Shown here: one piece after another, positions 57,801 through 64,000 of the stretch | Layout: each line of letters starts with the position of its first letter | How positions within the stretch are numbered: the first letter of the stretch is position 1 | NCBI GenBank assembly: GCA_027574665.1 | Contig: CM050654.1 | Coordinates: 10,038,142-10,102,141, forward strand | Reading direction: 5' to 3' | Origin: Rhynochetos jubatus | Lineage: Eukaryota; Chordata; Aves; Eurypygiformes; Rhynochetidae | Length of the DNA stretch: 64,000 nt | Translations under genes and position numbers: made by a program | Notes under the pieces: model-generated | What the model was told of the DNA's origin: nothing | Database searches by the model: none | The model's input: only the letters and a program-made list of their open reading frames with translations

Positions 57801-59857
57801 AACTCAGCTTCACTGCATTCACCATGTTAGAATATATTTCTTATTACATACAACATCCTGTTTCAACCAGACTGAAACCTTAATGGCTCTTTCAAAATAT
57901 CTTACCTGTTTCTGGGTACCAGGAAAGAAGTCAGGTCTGGCAGGCTCAGATTTTCAGATGAAGTGCCTCTTTTCTGCAAACGTGAGTAATGAGGCACTTG
58001 TACAAAACTTAAGCCACAGTAACGTATGAAGCATTTTCATTGTGATGTAGCATTTTAGTTCAACATGAGCTTGTAATCAGATGGCCTTGATTGTATCTTG
58101 TTATGCTCTTAAGAAAATCTGTAGGAACCTAAAGTATTAGAAGAGGAAGATACTTTGCAGGAGGCTTCAGGATTTGGGCGATGGAGAGCTGTTTACTGTG
58201 TCTCTGCTGACCTGTTAACTGGGAGGAGGTGCGAGGTTGTTCACCCTACACTGAGGGTTTGCTCTTCCAGGATGAATGAAGTCCACCAGAACAAAATCCT
58301 GGTGGTCTTGTCTTCCTGCCTGTTGTCTCTCACTAGCCTCAGCCTAGAGGCTGTTCTCTGGAAGCACTGACTGTAACCCATGCTGCTGCTTGACATCCCC
58401 TTCCTAGAAGGCCGTTGGTCACTACATTTTCTGGTTTTGCCATAGGTTGTCCCTGACAAAGCTATACTAAGACAAAATCTTTCCTTGCCAGCGACAGCTC
58501 TGGATTAAGGCTCAAATTTAAGTTTTCCTGCTGAATCTACATCCACTGAGAATGCAGTCATTGAAGATGGCTCTTGGAGGCCCCACAGGTGTCCTGGTTT
58601 CAGTGAGGTTTTGTGAATGTTCCTATCCTAACTCACACATTTCAGTTGGGTTGCATCTGCAAAGCAGAGATTAAGATTCCCATCAGGAAACGGCTGAACT
58701 GATAGGGCGGCAGGACATGCATTTGACGTACTCAGGTTTTTGTGTTGAATCATGCAGCATGTTCCTCAGAGGGCAGAGGCCTCTAAATTACCATGATGGC
58801 TCCTACAATTGTCACAATCTTACGTCAGTGCTGTGTTTCTTCACTGCAGGAAAGATTGCTCCCTACCAAACACGTACAAATACTTGGTTGAAGTTTCTAG
58901 GCTTGTACTAATGCATTTGTTATAACCGGTTGCTTTTGTGTCCGGTGTGTCGCTCAGTTGATTAAGGCCAAAAAGCAGTTCTATGAGGCTTTGTCAGATA
59001 TGAACTTGCATGGGTTTTTCTTCCTAAATCGGGTTGCAGCCTTCACGGGAGGATGGACAGTAACACCTTGGTTGAGGAACTAATTTTGCACTAGAAGCAT
59101 TTGACAGTGCACCATTCACTGATCTGGAGAACACAACAGATCATGATGATGATGAAATATTGTTTACAGAAACCCTAAGCCAGAGCTTATAGAGAGGCAA
59201 GAAAATTGCACAAGAAGTTAACATGTAGGAGATGGAGGAAAAAAAATGACTCTTGCAGCCTCTGGTTCAAAGGAAGTGTTGCCTGATACCTTTATACCTT
59301 TCTAGACCTTCTCCCAGCAAATGGTAAAACATGTAATGCTGCTAGCACAATAGAGACATTGGCAACCAAGCTCCCTGAGTTCCACGTAGTGTAAGTGTAT
59401 AAAGTGTTTCAGTTTTAATATTTGCATCACTCTGCTCGGGTCCTCCTTGGCACTGTTCAATCCATTGGCTGTACTGTGTCCTTTCTTCTCCATCTTGTGG
59501 AAAATTCAGTTGTTTCTTTCACTATTCCAAAAGAGACTGGCCAATAATTAACTCCGGAATGGGCAGCAACATCACAAGAAAGCTGGCCCTTTGTACCTAG
59601 TTTTCCCTCTGTGACCATACATACCCTCTCCTGGGGCAGGCAGGGTCTACTGCAGGTGATTCTTAACCATAATTCATCATATTCTATATAATGGTTCTCA
59701 TGATCCCTATTTGATACACTAGTAAGATACACATATCTGATTTTAACACGAGCTACGTTTCGGAAAAGCATGAGAGCGGGTAAAATAGGCTGGCTTAAAA
59801 CATTCTACCCTTTAAGAAACTGAATCTAACGCTCTAGTACTCACCTACCAATTTTCC

Positions 59858-60211
59858 TCAAGAAGGCTCTGAGCTCTGCAGAATATGCTTGAAATCACAC
59901 ACTTCAACAAAAATCTCAAAAATCCTAGCAAGCACAATGCAATCCATTGGGCATAATCCAGAATAAAAATGGGGTGTTTTTTTCCCTGCAACATAAACAC
60001 ACAGTTTGGTCAAGTGGGTCTGTGGGTCCACAGTTCCTTTTGGTATTTCTGTTTCTGCTACTGAACTGACTTTTGTTTTACCTTCTGTCACAACATGTTT
60101 TACGATAATGCCATCATTGTCTAATAGTATCACTTTTACCTGGTTTTCTCGGTGATATTTGCCTACTTGCAGGAAGTCTTTCTTTTCTTCCACTGCCACT
60201 TCCATTTCCAT
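59858..60211 (-). other. Unidentified 117-codon open frame
   Basis: Minus-strand ATG frame with a charged N-terminal part and alternating hydrophobic stretches (VKVILLDNDGIIVKHVV, CIVLARIFEIFVEVC). The composition looks more protein-like than most chance frames nearby. I recognise no family, see no promoter and no supporting splice structure. It could be chance, a decayed mobile-element fragment or a lineage-specific exon. Confidence 0.2.
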
Positions 60212-60907
60212 TTAGTTCCACTAATACTTTTTATAAAATATATCCTCTCTGAATAAGACCAACTGCCTAGCGAGTATTAAACCTTCAGTACAGCCTTCAT
60301 TTCCTGAAAAAATAATAATAAAATCCTAGATTATGAGTGTTCACGAGTGCAACTAACTACTTTGCTCAATCCCAGGCAGCTATAGGAGATAAAAGAAACC
60401 TAGGGGGCCTTACTCAACAGAAAAATTACACTTTTTGCTTTTAACCTGTATTTTGCAACTTGCATCACAGAATAAAAATCATCTGGAGGAGGTGCACCTT
60501 AAGCTGCTCCACCAGCCTTTTAAAAGAGCAAACATTGAGCCAAGATGTAAGGTCTTCTTCACAGTCACTCTAAAAGTGAGGTGCATAAATGCAAAACTGT
60601 GACTTGAAAGAACCTTCTTGTTCAGGGAGGACTTAAACCATCAGTTCTTTGCCTTAAAATTTAAGCATCCAGAACTGCTCAGTATAAAGACGCTCTGCAA
60701 GAAGGCCCTGATGTGCTAGGGTGGCTATGCTTACATTTGACAGATCTGATACTTCTAGGAACTACAGAAAGAGCAAGAATACTGTCTTATTCAATATTAA
60801 TATTATTTAATTATACAGTATATAAAGCAATATTAATACCACTTGGTTAAACCACTGGACACATTACTTGAAGTATCCAATAAACTAGCACTGTGATCAG
60901 TTCTGTC

Positions 60908-60921
60908 CTCTCTCTCTCTCT
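60908..60921 (+). repeat. Short (CT)7 microsatellite
   Basis: Seven CT units in the intergenic region. Confidence 0.9.
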
Positions 60922-63527
60922 GCTCAAAATAAATTAAGAGAAAATGTCAAGCAGGAGTAAGAGGAAAAGCCTTGGAGAAAGCACATTTAAATTCCTTACA
61001 AAACATGAGACGTATATAATGTAAATGTGAAAGATCACTAAAACCAGTCGACAGCAAAATAAGAATATCCTCAGAAATACCTGAACCTCAAGTCTTTGTT
61101 CACTGTGCTTGCAGATAATTTTTTTCATTTCTGGGAACGTTTATTATAACCTCCAAGGCCCACTGAGCATATCGGAAAGATATTTCGCCTTCATTTAATC
61201 CTGCCGTGGCAAGAATGTATATTTGCAAAGCTTTAACTTGAAAGCAAGCTCTGAGTAAAATACACTGTAAAAAGTGGTCAGTGTTAGATGACTGCTTGAG
61301 AAAAGTCCAAAATGGACTCCTCTGTGCAGCTGTATAAAATCTAAGCTATGAAGGTGAAAAACCAGTGTTAACACACCTCATAGCCCTACAGAACACAGGT
61401 GTTGGTTTTCATATGTGCTTGCTTTTTTTGTTCTCAGCGAGATATTAGAGAGGGTATGCTCCCATCCCACTGACAGGGCCCCTTGCACGAGGGAGCTCTG
61501 CCGGGTCCCAAGCCTGTGATCCGCTGCGAGAAACAAAGCCCAGTGGTTTATACCGAGTCCAGAGGCACAGGGCTAACAGCCTGACAGTGAGGGTACAGGC
61601 ACCCCCAGAACAAACGCTGCAAATCCAGATGGGTTGGCTAAAGTCAAACTGCAAAAGAATCCAAATGTCTTTCTCTAATTGTTCCAGCCAAAATACCGCA
61701 TCATAACTCCACCACGGATGTAAATGTAAAGTAAGTGCCAAATTATGAGCAGTGAATAACAGAATTTCACCTTCTAGAAGAGTTTTAGCAACCAGTTGCC
61801 ACACAACTACTGTACCACTGTGCCTGAGAAACCCAGGGAGAAGGTGTCAGCTGCTGGCAGTCCCAGGCTCGTGGCTCAGTGAGGACAGGTCACTTAGGGA
61901 AAACATAGCAACAACCCGCACCCGTAACTGGAATTTCGTTTAAAGGCAGTCTCTGGTATTATCATAACCGCTCTGAAGTGCCTTTTCTACCCTTTCTGAG
62001 GCCACTTGCAACAAAGGCAGAACTGAACTGAATGTCTTAAATAGCTGATATTTATTTAATGCTACTCTATAAATTAATCAACCTTTTGCAAGTCATCAGC
62101 TCATTCATTCTAGGTTTGTGAATTTGCAGCTGTATTTACATGAGGCTGTACCACACTGCCTGGATAAGGGGGGTAAAGCAGTGAAATACCCCCTCCCCCT
62201 CTTTCTGTCTGCTTAAAAGGATTCTAAGTACTTTGAGGAATGCTTTAATAGGGAAACCGATGTAATATGCATGTATGCTATAAACATAATTACTCAAGAG
62301 AAGGAAAAAACCCTGTCCAACCACTCACATTACAAGGACCCCTGGTTAACTACTTGGATTAGCTGAGGGCTCACACTCCAGGTGAGACTTGCTTCAGTGA
62401 TTCTCCAGTAAATGGGGTTTTATTAATACAGAGTTATTACCTTAGCGTGCTCGCTAGTTAAGGCTCTCCTGCAGTGCTCGAGGCACGTGGCTGAGGAAAT
62501 ACTGCATGCTTCATACGGAGAGAGAGAGGCAAGGAGAAAAAAAATGAATGTATCCATAATGAAATACTCTTCAACAAGCTCACAAAACATTTATACTAAT
62601 CATGGATTATAATACTCTGCTGATATAAATCAGAGATTAAAAATAACTTTCAAATGTGCATCTATATGCCAAATGTTACATTTTTGTGCATCTGGACAGA
62701 TGTCCTGCAGAGCCATGATCACAGCCACGGGATACCTACCCTTGCACGAACATGTTGGAGTGAGCCATTACACCTCAGACTATTCAGTGAAATTGGTAGC
62801 TAAAGCTTCCCAAGGATCCAATGTGATAAGCTAACTCCCAGTCACATACTGATAAAAGTTATCCCATGCTAGTAAAAAAGAAATCAGAGATCCTGCTTGG
62901 GTAATGAAAGCAAACACATAACATCAGCATGAACCTGTCAACTTCCCTGCTCCCAGTCCCTACCTGTGCTGTATGGACACGCATACAGACAGCCTGGAAA
63001 ACCGCAAAGCTCCTACCCTTCAGGAAGAGGAATGCAATGGAAATTCTTGCCTGCCTTGTAACAACACAATTTTATGGCTTGTCCAGAAACTGTTTTCTAT
63101 CAGGATAACTGACACTGGGAACTGGCTAAGTCACATTTTATTTAGTCTTGAACAAAATTTCTTTTCCCCTGAAGTTTCAAACACCACTAGTCAGGTAGCT
63201 TTCATAGGGCTATTACTCCATGTAAACTGACACCTATTTTGTGAAAACAGGCAAGAAAAGGGCATTATTCAAAACACCATTATATTTCTACATGTAAAAT
63301 ACCTTAGGAGAATGCATTGCAAATGAGTTATTCAAATAGCAACAAAGCAGAAGTTAGATACTTCTCATTTTAATTTCCTGGAAATTAACTGATATGGGAC
63401 ACACTGGAAGGAATTCTACAAAAAGGAAACCACTTACATAGCGAGAAGCATGTATTTAATTAAATGCTTTGCAAAGATACATGAATAAAGCTATGTGCAT
63501 GACTTTCTTTAGGGATGGCCCCAGCTG

Positions 63528-63539
63528 TTTATTTTTATT
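63528..63539 (-). terminator. COL5A2: Two adjacent polyadenylation signals on the minus strand
   Basis: TTTATT twice on the + strand gives AATAAA AATAAA-type signals (63534-63539, then 63528-63533) when read on the minus strand, within an A-rich stretch. They would set the 3' end of the convergent transcript near 63510. Confidence 0.45.
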
Positions 63540-63797
63540 TTTTTTTTAAAGGAACAAACAAAAAACGTGGAGAGCAGAGATGCAATAAAGAAACAAAAAA
63601 CTAAGTAAGTTTGTACCCACATACTTTACAAAATAAAGCATGTTAGTGGTACAAAGCATTCTATATACTGTATGACCAACAAATAAATGCACTGTAACAT
63701 TGTTCTCTCAAACACCATCAGCCTAACAGCTAAGATCTGAAAATGACATTGACAGTAGGCATCTTTCTTTATTTCATCAGCCTTCTACAGAGTCATT

Positions 63798-63805
63798 TAG
63801 CACCA
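63798..63805 (-). promoter_or_regulatory. COL5A2: miR-29 family seed match, minus strand
   Basis: TGGTGCTA on the minus strand, in the presumed COL5A2 3' UTR. Confidence 0.45.
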
Positions 63806-63921
63806 TCACTTTTTTGTTGTTTTTGCCCTGCCTATCTCCTTTCTCAAAACAACAGAAGCATAGCACCTTTTAATATCTAAAATAAAAATAGGAATATTAA
63901 ATGCATCCCAACTTCCAGAGA

Positions 63922-63929
63922 TGAGGTAG
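63922..63929 (-). promoter_or_regulatory. COL5A2: let-7 family seed match, minus strand
   Basis: CTACCTCA on the minus strand, in the presumed COL5A2 3' UTR. Confidence 0.45.
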
Positions 63930-64000
63930 CTCATGCCAAGAAATGATGGAGCTTTCTTGCCTTGACAATTTAAGGCCAATAAGTCAAATTACTGGTGATG

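Larger units (their letters stand above)
54870..63505. other. Intergenic region between COL3A1 and the convergent gene
   Basis: About 8.6 kb. It contains scattered open frames without recognised domains, the longest on the minus strand at 59858-60211 and 61445-61804. A short CT repeat lies at 60908-60921. No collagen exon (Gly-X-Y run or C-propeptide motif) was found on either strand and no named transposon was recognised. Confidence 0.65.
63506..64000 (-). other. COL5A2: Probable 3' end of COL5A2 3' UTR (minus strand, partial)
   Basis: In vertebrates COL3A1 and COL5A2 lie tail to tail, so the next gene on this side should be COL5A2 on the minus strand. Read on that strand, this stretch carries a let-7 8-mer (63922-63929), then a miR-29 8-mer (63798-63805), then AATAAA signals at 63768-63773, 63534-63539 and 63528-63533. 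That order suits the end of a collagen 3' UTR; mammalian COL5A2 is a known miR-29 target. No coding sequence is within the window, so the gene name rests on synteny and these sites. Confidence 0.5.

Noticed and set aside
59457-60211. Endogenous retrovirus or LINE interpretation of the minus-strand frames
   Set aside because: I found no reverse transcriptase, protease, integrase or LTR signature, and no CR1-type 3' repeats. The call would be a guess.
54870-63505. COL5A2 coding exons in the intergenic gap
   Set aside because: I looked on the minus strand for C-propeptide motifs (DQEFG, GPVCF, EYRT-like) and Gly-X-Y runs and found none.

Overview
The window is vertebrate genomic DNA dominated by one complete gene on the + strand: COL3A1, the pro-alpha1 chain of type III collagen. 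I reconstructed 51 coding exons, all with GT..AG introns, running from the ATG at 4088 to the TAA at 53840. They encode 1459 residues. The protein has a 23-residue signal peptide, a ten-cysteine VWC domain, a short N-propeptide helix, an N-telopeptide, an uninterrupted Gly-X-Y run (residues 173-1192, 340 triplets), a C-telopeptide and a 245-residue fibrillar C-propeptide with eight cysteines. Helix exons have the classic 45/54/99/108/162-base sizes and each begins with a complete Gly codon.

The organism is most likely a bird, or at least a sauropsid. The protein is clearly type III, but its C-telopeptide, collagenase-site and N-helix crosslink sequences differ from the mammalian ones I know. 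No mammalian interspersed repeats (Alu, L1) were recognised, and no avian CR1 element either, so the species call is an inference.

Layout: 1-3900 is upstream intergenic DNA with no gene I can support. A TATA-like core promoter lies at 3925-3931, with the predicted transcription start near 3955. The 5' UTR (about 3955-4087) holds two short upstream ORFs, a long C/T tract and a perfect stem-loop that includes the start codon; this is the known fibrillar-collagen 5' stem-loop. Intron 1 is 17.55 kb (4167-21720) and contains no recognisable exon. Exons 2-5 (21721-25868) encode the N-propeptide and N-telopeptide, exons 6-47 (29371-50691) the helix, and exons 48-51 (51319-53840) the helix end, C-telopeptide and C-propeptide. 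The 3' UTR runs to about 54865, with three AATAAA signals, two miR-29-type seed matches and one let-7-type match.

Beyond an 8-9 kb intergenic stretch, the right edge (about 63510-64000) looks like the 3' end of a convergent minus-strand transcript. By established vertebrate synteny this should be COL5A2. Its strand-correct let-7 and miR-29 seed matches and AATAAA signals support that, but no COL5A2 coding exon is in the window. No bacterial-type features, CRISPR arrays, rRNA or tRNA genes were seen. Nothing in the window looks like a wholly undescribed system. The most interesting signals are the 5' UTR architecture, lineage-specific changes in collagen functional motifs, shared miRNA-site logic in the two convergent collagen 3' UTRs, perfect inverted repeats in intron 2, and unidentified minus-strand ORFs in the intergenic region.
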